From Tetraselmis striata (Eukaryota > Chlorophyta > Chlorodendrophyceae > Chlorodendrales > Chlorodendraceae), in assembly GCA_006384855.1 (NCBI GenBank), contig VCJN01003237.1, positions 1 through 64,000 on the forward strand: a stretch of DNA of 64,000 nt, in the 5' to 3' direction. The notes under the pieces are model-generated. The model saw only the letters and a program-made list of their open reading frames with translations. It did no database searches and was not told the DNA's origin. The position numbers and the translations under genes are program-made. Positions 23,280 through 34,350 of the stretch are shown here, piece after piece. Positions within the stretch are counted from its first letter, which is position 1; every line of letters begins with the position of its first letter.

Positions 23280-24129
23280 TTATATGTACATGTACATACC
23301 TTTCGTCCGCCTCATCGCCGAGAAGCTTGGCCCACGTGCCGTCATCGTCCACACCGACCTTCGCAACGCTTACACCGAGGCATGGCGCCGCACCATCATC
23401 CAACGCCACATCGATTGCTCTCCACTACTCCCTGTCATCCCTGCGCTCCTAGCCTCCCTCTCCACAGACTCGTATATGGTCGTGGACGATACGGCCGCCC
23501 CTCTCCGGTCGGAGGACGGCGTGCAACAGGGCGCACCGCTGGCCACGACTTCCTTTTGCGTCGGGATTTACCCCGAGGTGCAGCAGTGTGACAGCACGTT
23601 GGAGGTCACAGCCATGGCGGCGTGCTTCAACGCCGACGATGGATATTTGGTGGGCCTCCCGGAGCACGTTTGCGAGTTCAAGACTATGCGGTACGGGGTC
23701 AAGTACACTGCAGTGCCCCGGGCCACGGCCGTGGATCGGTTTGAGCGATCCATGTTGGGCGACATACACCGGGGCGGGTTGGCAGTGCGGCATGCGGCGT
23801 GGCACAAGACGGAGCCCGGACAGAAGGGCCCTCTTCGAGACATCATGGATATGTCCGAGTACACGGGCATGGTCTTCGGCACAGTGGGTGAGGTGAGCAA
23901 GGGGGTGCGCCGCACAGTGCGCGGTGTCGCATGCTTATCGGCTGCGGAGCGGGGTGCCCTCTCATCGCGGGGAACTCGGTGCACCACCCGGACTCATCAG
24001 GAGGCCTTACTCGCAAGAGATTTCCTCGGGGTCATGAGCTTGGTGGCGGCTCGAGAGCGTGCTCGCTGCCTCATCAGACGGCGCATATTCGTCCGCCATC
24101 CCGATGCCGAAGCTGCACAGCACGTCTGA
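23280..24129 (+). pseudogene. Reverse transcriptase remnant of a REL-type retroelement with internal deletion
   Basis: The frame holds HTDLRNAYTEAWRR (motif A, first catalytic Asp), DGVQQGAPLATTSF (motif B) and CFNADDGYLVG (motif C, normally YxDD). These motifs are typical of reverse transcriptases that carry a C-terminal restriction-like endonuclease. The frame is open but too short. Compared with the copy at 52.2-54.4 kb it jumps from VGLPEHV to FKTMRYGVKYTAVPRATAVD, so about 1.5 kb is missing at a junction near 23670. It ends RCLIRRRIFVRHPDAEAAQH at 24129. Residues upstream of the RT domain look random. It is non-functional in this form. Confidence 0.65.
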
Positions 24130-24262
24130 GGATCACCCTCACACACACGTGCACGCGCGGCCCGGACTCTGAACCGTGCGCGCATCACTCATCCATCCCG
24201 CCTCATGCGGGATGCGGGCCGCTTTTAGGCGGCTTGCTGTGTTGATTTTTTAGTACTACGGG
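24130..24262 (+). repeat. 3' tail of the REL-type retroelement with stem-loop
   Basis: This segment follows the RT remnant and recurs at 52.23-52.36 kb and 52.01-52.14 kb in inverse orientation. It contains an inverted repeat, ATCCCGCCTCATGCGGGAT, followed by GCGGCCCGC-like and AAGCGGC motifs. It probably is the element's 3' UTR. Shared sequence stops near TGTGTTGATTTTTTAG. Confidence 0.7.
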
Positions 24263-24369
24263 CCGCTTTTAGTTGGTTTCCCGCGGGCTCTTTGCGAAAG
24301 AGGGTTCCCGCTAAATATATAGCTCAAAGTATATAGCTCTCGACATCGCGCCACGTCGCCCGCATCGCC

Positions 24370-24953
24370 GCGCTTTATGTAATTTGCCGCCGCTGTGCTA
24401 CTCCGCAGCTGCTTTACGTCCGCCCCGTCTGCGATCGCGTCCTTGTCGGGCGCCCGAGGGTCCCCCTCCTCATCCTCCCACTCAACGTCCACCCAACCCG
24501 TCAGCTTCAGCCAGTTCCGCAGGTCACTCCACTCCTTGAACCCGGCCTCGTCCTTTTTCAGCACGACCGTGGGATCGCGCTATTGGTTCTTGCTTGGCCG
24601 CCGACCACGGATTGTCGTTCATGGCCGCCTTCCGCTCGCTACCCGCCCGCCACACCGCCACCATGGCCTTCACCTTCTCCGACAGGTTTTTTACCACCGG
24701 CAGCTCCATGTCCGTTGCGGGAGCCACCTCCATGCAGCACATCCTCGCGCAGCTTGGACGACTCCAGCTTTGCCTTAGCCCCCCACTGCTTCGACCGCGA
24801 GTACGCGGGGACGCTTGCGCTGTCGGCGGCGAGCGGTAGCGCCAGGATCCACGGGAGTTCGCTGTCCCACTGCTTTGACCAAACGTACCCGGACGAGTGG
24901 TTGCTTGTGTTCTCGGCTGCGTGGGACATACTGGACAACATGGCGCGGGTCAC
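24370..24953 (-). pseudogene. Unrecognised minus-strand coding remnant
   Basis: Three frames on the minus strand follow each other: WSKQWDSELPWILALPLAAD, MELPVVKNLSEKVKAMVAVW and FKEWSDLRNWLKLTGWVDVE. Together they read like one protein interrupted by frameshifts near 24.72 and 24.56 kb. I recognise no domain. Its position between two retroelement-like regions suggests a transposon origin. Confidence 0.35.
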
Positions 24954-25780
24954 CGGGTGTTGAGTGGGTGCAAGCGGTGGCGGCGGACGCGGGTTGCTGG
25001 AAGATGCAGAGTGGAGCTCGCGCAGGTGGACCTCTCCAGCAGTCTCACGGGCCGCGGAATTTGAGAGCTATCCAATTCATTTTACCGGTCATAACAGAAG
25101 CTATCTAAATCGCCAGAAGCCGCCGCGAGCTATCTATTTGCGAGCAATTCGATAGCTCGGAGAGCTAAGGATTATTTACATGATTACATCAGGGCTTTAA
25201 CAAATGCGCAAAACAAACAGGACTAAATATAGGGAAGGATTATTTTATTATCTAATAGGGCTCGGAGCCCTATTTAATTGCGCGAACTCGGGCGTTACGC
25301 GCGGACGTGTCAATATTAAAGTGCTATCTAATTAGAGGTATATTTTTAGCCGGAACCCGCGCTACTTTTACGGTAGCAGCAGGTCGCTGTAGTCGCCAGG
25401 TGGATTTGTTACTGTCCTTTTTGTAATTCACACCTGTAGCTTTCTTTCGACGACACCGGCACCGGCACAGGTGCTTCCACGCAGACGCAGAGCTTGGGTT
25501 GTCCCTCATTGGCCTATCCTTGCTGCCGCCATTTGCGATACACTGCTGGCGTTCGATGAGGTCGTCGTTCCACTGTAAGTGTATGAAACACCCGCCAGTC
25601 TCGAGTGTAGTTTATTCCGAGAAGTCATCAGGAGGGGTCGTCGCAGGCAGCTCGCCGACCCGCTCGATAGCATCGGCCACCACCACGCCAGGAGCACATG
25701 CGGCACGCCTTCCGCCTTACTAGGAACCACTACCTGCTCTACGCCTGGGATCTTCACACACACCTATAATCCGGGTCGGT

Positions 25781-26768
25781 ATGGGCGTACTGCGAGCGGC
25801 GGACGTGGCGGCGCTGCCCACCGTCGCCGAGGTGTTGCTCAGCGGCAACTCCACCGATCGGCGCGTCTTGGCGCTGTCCCTGGCGGCCGCCAGCCCTCCC
25901 GTAGTGGGCGCCCTGTGGCTTGGAGTGCGCCATTGGCGGGCGCTAGCCACCGCGCCCGACGCCGAACTTCGGGGGCACTACCGTCGCGTGGTGACATTCC
26001 CGCTGGTGGTGGCTTCGTGCTGCTGGCTGGCTATCGCGCTGCCGCGCTTGGCGCTGGGGGCGCTGCTCGCGGCTGAGGTGTGGGAGGCCGTCGCGCTGGC
26101 AGCGTTCGCAGAGGCGCTGGTGGCGCTGCTGGGCGGGGCGGAGGAGGCGGTGAAGGTGCTGGCCGGCGAGGCGCCAGCCGGCATGTTTGGCAGCCGCAAC
26201 CGCTGGTGCGTGCCGCCCTGCTGCTGCCTCGTGCCGCTGGCGCCCTGCTCGCTGATCCGCGCCGGTGGCGTCGCGCCGTTCGAAGGCAGCCTGCTGCGTC
26301 GCCTCCGCCGCATGGTTGAGCAGTACTGCTACGTGGCGCCCCTCGCCGCCGGCATGGCAATTGGGCGCACACCTGCTGTCACCGCCTGAGTTGTCCAGTC
26401 TGCTGGTGCATACCTCGGAGGCCGCGCAGAGTGCATCCCTGCTGGTGTGCCTGCAGGCGCTGTTTGTGCTTTACCGCGCTACAAAGCACGCGCTGGCGCC
26501 CTTCCACACCACCGCCAAATTTCTGGGCATAAAGGCCATGCTGCTGCTGTCCCTGCTGCAGCGCGTGCTCGTGCTGGCGCTGGCCCGGCACGGCTTGTTT
26601 GGGGATGGCCATAGCGTGCTGTACACCCCCGCCGTGATGGCCACCCGCCTGCAGGCTTTCCTGCTGGCCTGGGAGCTGCCGGTGCTACAGCTGCTCGTCA
26701 ATCGCGCCTTCCCCCTCAGCGACCTACAACAGCCCTCGCTGGCGTTCTGCAGCAGCCTGAGCGTATAG
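25781..26768 (+). CDS. OST-alpha/SLC51A-like (Solute_trans_a) membrane transporter, apparent frameshift
   Basis: The first frame, 25781-26389, starts MGVLRAADVAALPTVAEVLL. It has hydrophobic segments, a core GGAEEAVKVLAGEAP and a Cys cluster CVPPCCCLVPLAPCS like the palmitoylated Cys string of OST-alpha. Homology then continues in another frame from about 26365 (LLVCLQALFVLYRATKHALA ... PFHTTAKFLGIKAMLLLSLL) to the stop at 26766-26768. One base too many in TTGGG at 26361-26365 explains the switch. Joined length is near 330 residues, against about 340 for human SLC51A. The family comprises seven-helix membrane proteins moving organic solutes; substrate and partner here are unknown. The frame switch may be a sequencing error or a real mutation. 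No intron is needed. Confidence 0.72.
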
Positions 26769-27528
26769 ATTCAGGTGGTCCCCTTAAGGTGGGGGGGGGA
26801 GGGGGAGGGGAGGTCCTACACGACAGGGAATGGACATTTTGGCGTTGCCTCGCCCTCGTGCATGATGTGCTTGGCATGCTTGCTGTCACCGCTACTGAGG
26901 CCCTAGTGTGTCACTTTTTTGAAGTGGCACTACTAAATGGTTGCGCTTCCCGTATGTGGCATAAAGTAGTATAGAGAAAGTATACATACTAGTCAGAGCT
27001 ACCAATGTGGTGAGTTGCCTGATGCTTATGAAATGGAAACGTGGCTCGCACCAGAAATCCAATCAGGTATGGAATCAAGTAGGGATTCACTACCTGAAGG
27101 CCAATGACTTCCACCTCCATCATCAGCTCCAACGTGATGGTCTCTCATGCCAGCTAGCAAGGGAGGACTGGAAACCATTGTGACGAGGGCAGTTCAGGCG
27201 TCTGTTGATGTGATTCAGGGGGGGGGGGGGGGGGGGGGGTCCATGTGGTGCTGTTGACGCGGTGCATGCAGCTTGGGAAATGCCAATGCTGCACCCAGAA
27301 TAAATGCAAGTTTTCTTCAGCTCCCACATCCCTCTCTTTCCCTCTCACTGTGTCTGTCCTCTTTAGTGACTACTCATCGACATCCTGTGCTGTACATGTT
27401 TCATGGCGAGCATCTGTCGGTGAAAAACGCAGCTCTATTTTCAAGCGGCGTGGCGGCGCCACAGCTGGGGGCCATCGAGGGCCGGGGAAGTACGGGAGGG
27501 GGGCTGCATGTAGCTTCCTGCGGCCGCG
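26769..27528. other. Spacer between convergent genes
   Basis: It contains G tracts at about 26790-26812 and 27219-27239 and presumably the 3' UTRs of the OST-alpha-like gene (+) and VTC1 (-). No gene or RNA is seen. Confidence 0.6.
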
Positions 27529-28842
27529 TCAGTCCTGGAAGGAGTGGTAGATCTCGACCGCGCGGGCGACGAACAGCGCGGTGAGGGTGGTGATGATGAA
27601 GAAGCAGATGACGACTGGGGAGAGCTTGTCCTCAAAGTAGCGCATCTGCAGCAAACAAGCGGGCAGCCGGCCAGCTCAGCACGAGACCTGGTGTGCATTA
27701 TTTCGCTCAGCACCGCCTACTATGAATCCTCCAAAATAGCGCATTACTGATACCCGATGACTAATGTGCACTTAGCGTAATGTGACACAGTAACTCGATA
27801 AGATTGGGTTCATTGGTCACATCTGCAAAAAAACTGGAAACCCTAACCCCGATCCTGTAAGAACGCAGTCGCTGTGATCGGATTATTGATATCACCGTAT
27901 CAAGAGGTACTGATATCACGAATCGCACAGCAGGGCGCAGCCGGGGTGGCCATAAGGCCAGAGCTTGGCACGTATTTGGGCTTTGCGCACCTCCTTAGCC
28001 TTGAGCGCGCTGAGGCGCTGGTCGTAGATAAAGATGGAGTAGCCGAGCAGCAGCATGCCAAATGGCAGCAGGAGGCAGGTGATGAGGGACAGCACGCGCG
28101 GCGACAAAAATGCCTCGTCCGTGACCTCCGTCGTCTGCCAAGGGCAAGGGGGGGGAATTGGTGCAGGTTAGCGCACCGACGGCAGGCCAGCTGTGTTAGG
28201 TGAGGGAGGGAGACTCTTCATGGCAGTACCTTAAAGGCGGAGAAGCCCAGGAGGGTGGTGCCCAGGGTGGCAATGGTCACGGACATGGACAGCCAGTTGA
28301 GGAAGGTGCGTTCCAGAGCTGCAGAAGGGACACGAGTGGGAGATATCATCAGCGCTCTTGTGTAGAAGAAAGGGGGCAGAGGGAAGGGAGAAGGGGGGCC
28401 TGGGATCCTGGCGTAGGCAGGCCGGTGGGCGGGGCATGTGGGGAGGCGATGGAGACGAGGCGCACCCAGGTACGTCTTGGGCTCCACACGCATAGGAATC
28501 TTACGCGGCTTGTTCATCAGTGTGGGATCCTGAAGGCCACTCGGCAGATGTGAGTGACATGCCGGGCGCTGTCTATGTCACCAGTGCAAGAGGCCCAGAT
28601 GCGGGGGTGCGGACAGCAGCTGCGCCAGGCGCCAGGCGCACCCTGTAGGAATAGATGCCCAGCATGCGGCGAATGAACTCGCCAAAGCCGCCATAGCGCT
28701 GGTTCTCATGTTCCTTCACCACGTGCTCTCTTGCGGTGGCCGCGCTGGAGTAGATGCCAGGCTCTTCGGACTCGCTCACGGCCGAGTGCTGCTGCTGCAG
28801 CAGCGGAGTCGTGATCTCGTTGTTCCGGCTGGTGGAGGCCAT
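27529..28842 (-). CDS. VTC1: VTC1-type vacuolar transporter chaperone subunit (DUF202 membrane domain), five exons
   Basis: Exons at 28642-28842, 28466-28529, 28230-28318, 27991-28134 and 27529-27645 join in phase to 204 residues. The N-terminal 60 residues are polar. Then come NKPRKIPMRVEPKTYL and ERTFLNWLSMSVTIATLG, matching the 'PtRVEPKvFFANERTFLSWL' signature of VTC1. Two further hydrophobic helices follow (LITCLLLPFGMLLLGYSI and LSPVVICFFIITTLTALFVA). VTC1 is the small membrane subunit of the polyphosphate polymerase complex in acidocalcisomes or vacuoles; function is from family knowledge. The start used has a good context (AAAATGG). An upstream in-frame ATG at 28879-28881 would add 13 residues but lies after a likely acceptor in a 5' UTR intron. 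Confidence 0.9.
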
Positions 28843-28899
28843 TTTGCCGCCCTGCCCGCCTGCGAAGGAGCTCACTCGCACCTGTGGGATGCATCACAG

Positions 28900-30740
28900 A
28901 GCAGCGCCGGCGCAGGCCAGCTAGACGTCAGCCTTCACGACCACTGCTGGCATAATCCCTTCACCACCACCAATCACCACCTGTTCACCACTACCCTCTA
29001 ATCACAACCACCAGCTGGAGGGCTGTGATCCCCCCTTCAACCCCAGTGTTTTTTGGCTTTCCGAGTAGGGCTTTCTGGAGGTGCGGCTAGTTGTGGGCAG
29101 GGACCCGGGGCGTGGAGCGGGCCGGGGGGGGGGGGGGGGGTGTTGGTGGGGGGGGGGAAGCGTACAAGAACCCCGAACCAAGAGGTGGACGCTACTCTGT
29201 ATATCGGCGAATCGAAAAGTGCGGCAGGTTTGAGAAGAATTAGGCCCACGTTGAAGCTGCTGAGCTAGGAGTGGAGCGAAGTTGGAGAGCACTGAAGACC
29301 CATCCAGGCGGAACATGGCCAGCATCCAGTGAATGGGGCGGTGGGGAATATAATGAGGAATATTTTATATCGATCCGGGATGAGGTTGATCCCCGGAGTT
29401 ACATAGATAGGGCTTTGATTAGCGAGCAAATGCCCTAATCCAGAGGGGGGCCTAACTATTCAACCTTTCTACGGTTTCATCCCTTGCGCGGGGCGGGTAT
29501 GACGGTCAGACAGGCCAGGGTACCTGGTACCCAGATAGCTCAGGACCTGGCTCTATCCCTAGCCCTAGCCATACACCCTGAAAAGGTGCTCTCGTGCTTT
29601 TGCTTCAGCATAAGGCTGCATTTCATTTTCCGCCGTAACCGCCGTAGTCGCAAATAATCGTACGGGTACTAGAATGCCCGTAGGAACCGCAAATTCGGCA
29701 CGTTTACGGTTGCGGCCGGCACCGTGAAATGTGACACCCCATTATCTGCCACAACCGCAAAGTCGGCGGCGATTCGTTTTTGAATGTTTTGAAAAGAAAA
29801 GGCGCGGGTGGATGGGCAGCTGGTCAGATCTCGCCCCCTCTCCCGCCCCACCAGCACTGGGACGATCATCGTCCCGTGCGTATCCCAACGCAGCCCGCTC
29901 GGGAAACTCAAACTGCCTCATCATGCCCATATACTCCAAGCTCGCGTTGGCCGATGGATAACTACGGGCAGTCGCCACTACGACTCTACGAGCGACTATA
30001 CCGCTAATTAGCAGTACGGCATTACCAATGAAGTCCTCGTCCCACCCCCGAAAAGATTTTCATGTACATTTGGAATGCACCGGCAAAACACAGTGTACGG
30101 TCGCCGAGCTCCGTCTTGGCTCCACCTGCCGCGATCGCTGGAAATATCCCGCAGGTCCCGCCGCTGATCACCCCGCCGTGCCGGTTGTGGCGGTCCGCCG
30201 ACCTCGGCCGCGGTCCGCCGATGTTGCCGCCATCTCGCCCGCCTGAGCTCTTGCGGTAGGATCCTTAAGGGGACTACATGGGGAAAGGCGGGCACCAACC
30301 CCCTCTCCCCTCCCTTCCGCGTGTCGTCGGTCCGTGGCCGACATGCCTGTCCTGCTCGCATGCGCGCGGCTCTCCCCCGCCGTGCGCCATGTCGTTGCAG
30401 CCGCCCGCTCATAGTCAGACCGGGCTGGCGGCCAGTTGACTCCTCCCGCGGCATGTCTGCGACTCCCTCAGGGCACTCTGGCTCCTATCTCCTGGCCGCC
30501 CCGGAGTCGCCGCAAGGCCCGGCCTCTCCGTCCCCGAACGCCCTCCCCGTCTTTAAATGCCGGGCTCCCTTCTCGCGCTCATTGCCCTCGCCCGTTCTCA
30601 CGGGGCGGCTGAGCGTTTCCCGGGTGTTCCAAACGGGTCGGCCGCAGGGCGCCACCGAACAATCCGCCGTATTAAACCGGGATAATACGAGTGATTCACA
30701 AGTGGAACACATACGGGCTGGAGGGGGGAGGCGCTAGATC
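28900..30740. other. Spacer with low-complexity sequence, no supported gene
   Basis: G tracts lie near 29124-29140 and 29149-29157. Open frames on both strands at 29.7-30.7 kb are GC-driven and have no recognisable domain. I see no splice pattern that would link them. Confidence 0.5.
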
Positions 30741-30756
30741 TTTTGCAGGTCGGTCG

Positions 30757-31185
30757 GTAGTCGTACCGAGGTACGAGATGAACACGATTTTAATTCGAAC
30801 AACCCCCGCAAGTAGGCTGCCCCGGTCCGAGTGGTACACCCCCCACACGCAGGCGGATCTTGGACCGAGAGGCCGACACAAGGCCGAGGTCATACGGGGA
30901 TGATTGCTTTAAATAGCCACCCGTATAGGGTTGCTGTCCGGCGGCGCTAGCAGGTGGTACCGGAACTACACGTATTATTTGAGAAGTCCCCGGTAGGGCT
31001 CTCCGGTCGTCGAACGATCCGAGGACCCGCCACAACCAGCCACCCCGCGAGCCCCCGGCCGCACCCAACCGGACACGGGTCTTAGGGTTACCAGCGCCCA
31101 CCGCGTGAAGGTGAGGGCGGTGCCACCAAGCATGCCGCACCCATGATCCTCAACTTATGGTGGGCCGCTGCCTGGCGGCGAGCGC
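30757..31185 (+). repeat. Dispersed repeat R, copy 1
   Basis: It matches the repeats at 42.9-43.48 kb (+) and 43.86-44.35 kb (-). Shared blocks include AGGCGGATCT, GAGAGGCCGACGCA-like, TGAGAAGGCCTCCGTAGGGC-like, GATCCGAGGACCCGCCACAA and GGTGGGCCGCTGCC. This copy lacks the first part present in the other two. No coding capacity was recognised. Confidence 0.8.
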
Positions 31186-31475
31186 GGCCACAAGGGCATA
31201 CTAGCACCGTGCGTACCGCGCCTAATAAGTAGACCACGGAGGAGGAATCTCAACTACAATGGTAAACATCTTAAGGGAGGGATGGGGCGTGGGCGGGCAA
31301 CCGGGCGGCTCCGCGGCTCGGCGTTCGTTACAACGGACGCTATGGGCCGTGCAATGGCGACGTAGATGCCCGAGCGCCGTCCATTGTTTGCCGGGAACGT
31401 ACCGGTCGTTACGTGTTCAAATAGCTATCTTGACAGATACGGATGCTCGGATTATCGGAGCGATACGATTATCCC

Positions 31476-32395
31476 CCGTCCTATCCTAACCAAATAGCGA
31501 TCCTGACTACTTTGGTAACCCGTACATTAAAAAGATCGTGGCCGTAGGATCCTTGATGGCGTCAGTACTGGTTAATCGTACGGTCCAGATCCCATAGCGA
31601 TTTGGAAAACCAAATTGCTATTTGGTCATCGCGGGTGTTCGGATTGGTGGTCAAATCACGAGGCTCCAGTAATTCGGACCTCGGCGAGTGACGAAATCAC
31701 TCGCGTTTCCTATTTGGTCGCGTAACGGTCGGTACGTCAAACAGGCTGGATGGACGGCGCACATGCGCCCATCGTTCATCGCACGACTCGCAGCTGTCGT
31801 GTGTAACGAACTCGCCGCCGCCCACGGGTGGCCCACCTGCGGCCCGCGCCCCACCCGTGGCACACCCACCAGTCCACCAGCACCCGGCCGCCATAACCCG
31901 TCTACTGCGTGTTCGGCCGCCTACGTCGAGGCGACCGCCCCACCCCGAAAAATCAGTCAACGTTTCTCGCCTGGGGGCTATGGCTAGCGTACAGGAAGAG
32001 GACAGTCTCTTCGCTCTCATCCCGATGACGACGAGTAGGAATACACGGCGCCATGGCGGGCGGCGAGCAGTCGGACGCGCCCGCCGTGTGTGCGCCAGTC
32101 TGAGCGGCGCCACGGTGGTAGGCGGGTGCCACATATGTAGGCGGCGCACTGCGATATACCGTCAATGAGTACGGACACAATGCGCACGGGCGGGGCTCCG
32201 AGCCGCTAACCACAGCGGCGGGCGCGGGGGGGGGGAGCGGCTACCGTTACGGGCGCGGATGGCGTCATCACTTGAAATCGCGAAATATGCATACACGGTC
32301 GCTATTTGGTCAGGATAGAATGCATTCCTGCATGCTATTCTCGTAGGGGCAAAAGCAGGTTTCCAAATCAGTGATTTGGTCAGGATAGGACGGCG
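31476..32395 (+). mobile_element. MITE-like element M, copy 1 (0.92 kb)
   Basis: It begins CCGTCCTATCCTAACCAAAT and ends with the inverse motif ATTTGGTCAGGATAGGACGG. The whole copy matches 32687-33574 in inverse orientation, with small indels. It holds many ATTTGG/CCAAAT motifs and no convincing gene. Together the two copies form a near-palindrome of about 2.1 kb. Confidence 0.75.
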
Positions 32396-32686
32396 GTATG
32401 TTTCCAATCCGAGCACTAGTGATGTCGAAATAGCTATTCTAATCAGTTCCAATGTCGAAATCACTGCGCGATTTGGACCGTAGGATGTAGTCGTTACTAG
32501 GTAATCGTACAGTCACGATCTATTTGATGTACGGGATAGCCAAATAGTAATCTTGAATCGCGATTTAGGATAGGATAGGGTTACGGGTGTGGGGTATATG
32601 GGGAATGGATAAAACTAGAGGCGCAAATAAATTACAAACTGTAATATATCAGTGGTTGCGGTGCTGCCCTATTGGGGTGGGTAACC
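32396..32686. other. Palindrome spacer with partial third M copy and a LINE fragment
   Basis: The part at 32398-32580 resembles the outer part of element M and ends in GGATAGGATAGGG. From about 32597 to 32685 the plus strand encodes MDKTRGANKLQTVIYQWLRC, matching the LINE ORF2 segment MDRTSGAN...LRCLIGVD at 47.65-47.73 kb. So a short LINE piece lies between the two M copies. Confidence 0.6.
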
Positions 32687-33574
32687 GCCGTCCTATCATA
32701 ACCAAATCACTGATTTGGACACATGCTATCGCGCGTACGAGAATAGCATGCAGGAATGCATCCTATCCTAACCAAATAGCGACTAGCGACCGCGATTTGA
32801 AGTGATGACGCCATCCGCGCGCGTAACGGTAGCCGCTCCTTCCCGCCGCGCCATAGGCTGTGGGTTGCGGCTGGGAGCCCGCCCGTGCGCATTGTGTTCG
32901 GACTCACTGACGTATCGCATTGCGCCGCCTACCCGTGGCAGCCTCATACCACCATAGTGCCGCTCAGACTGGCGCACACATAGCGGGCGCGTCCGAGTGC
33001 TCGCCGCCCGCCATGTGTTCCTCATCGTCATCGGTTGGGATGAGAGCGAAGAGTTGGTCCTCTTTCTGTGCCCTAGCCACAGCCCCTAGGCGATAAAAGA
33101 TGACTGACTTTCGGGTTGGGGCGCTCGCCTCGACGTAGGCGGCTGAAAACGCAGTGGGCGGGTAATGGCGGCCGGGTGGTGGGTGTGCCACGGGTGGGGC
33201 GCGGGCCGCGGTTGGGCCACCCGTGGGCGGCGGCGAGTTCGTTACACATGACAGCTGCGAGCCGAGCGATGAACGATGGACGCATGTGCGCCGTCCGTCC
33301 ATCATAGGCTCTTTGACGTACCGACCATTATTACGCGACCAAATAGGAAACGCGAGTGATTTGGTCACTCAACGAGGTCAGTAATACGGGAGCCTCGTGA
33401 TGTGACCACCAATCGGAACACTCGCGATGACCAAATAACGATTTGGTTTCCCAAATCACTGTGAGATATGGACCGTACAATTCACGAGTACAAACGTCAT
33501 CAAAGATCCTACGGTCTTTTTTATGTACGGGCTACCAAATTAGTCAGGATCGCGAATTGGTTAGGATAGGACGG
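32687..33574 (-). mobile_element. MITE-like element M, copy 2 (inverted)
   Basis: Inverse copy of 31476-32395, bounded by CCGTCCTATCATAACCAAAT on the inside and GGTTAGGATAGGACGG on the outside. No gene is recognised in it. Confidence 0.75.
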
Positions 33575-34350
33575 TGGTGAAAACTCCCTTGGGGTGGCGA
33601 CTGTACCTATGATGCGCGAATTATATATTGTGCCCACATATGCTACAGCCCGGCACGGGCTGCTCGGGCGTTCCTTTAATCATCCGACTTGAATACATGT
33701 AGAACCCATTCAATAGATCAGCCAAGTCGGGCGCGCCCCAACAGGTGGACGCCGGGGCTGTGCGGTGGTTAGATCGACTAGCAAGGGCGAACGTAGGGCT
33801 AGTTGATGGGGCGCACCTTCCACTTGCGTGGAGGTCACTAGCCGCGCGCGATGCCGCTAAATTAGTAAATACGGCATCGGTGTGCGCGCTTTACGAATCG
33901 TCGGCAGCGTTAGCCCGTACTAAAACCTACGGTAAATATGCCCATGCGTCTTATGCGTCAAACCCGTTGCCATAGTACGGTGCGGGTGTCCCCGCGGGGG
34001 ATGTGGCGGGATGCACATTATGATACAATTATGCACCCGAGTATTACATACCCACTGCCCACTGCCCACTACCCGAGTATGACCTACTACCCACTGCCCG
34101 CCGACTGGCCCGGATTCTTGCCATGGCTGAGCGGTCCCTTGAATACTGCCCTTCATCATATATGTGGCGGAAGTGAATCCGAGACTATCGAACATATGTT
34201 GGTGGAGTGCCCGCGGCGGTGGGGGTATCACCGTCATAATTTGGGGTTATTAGTACCGGAGTGTAGGAATCTTATTAGTAGTCAGGTGATTGCATAACAC
34301 CCGAGGACGTAATAACTCCCTTTATTTTGGGCGGGGTCCCTCCCTCCCTA

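Noticed and set aside
31688..33368. Related open frames on both arms of the palindrome (MTKSLAFPIWSRN...)
   Set aside because: They arise because the two MITE copies are inverted repeats; frames are not conserved between copies and match no family.
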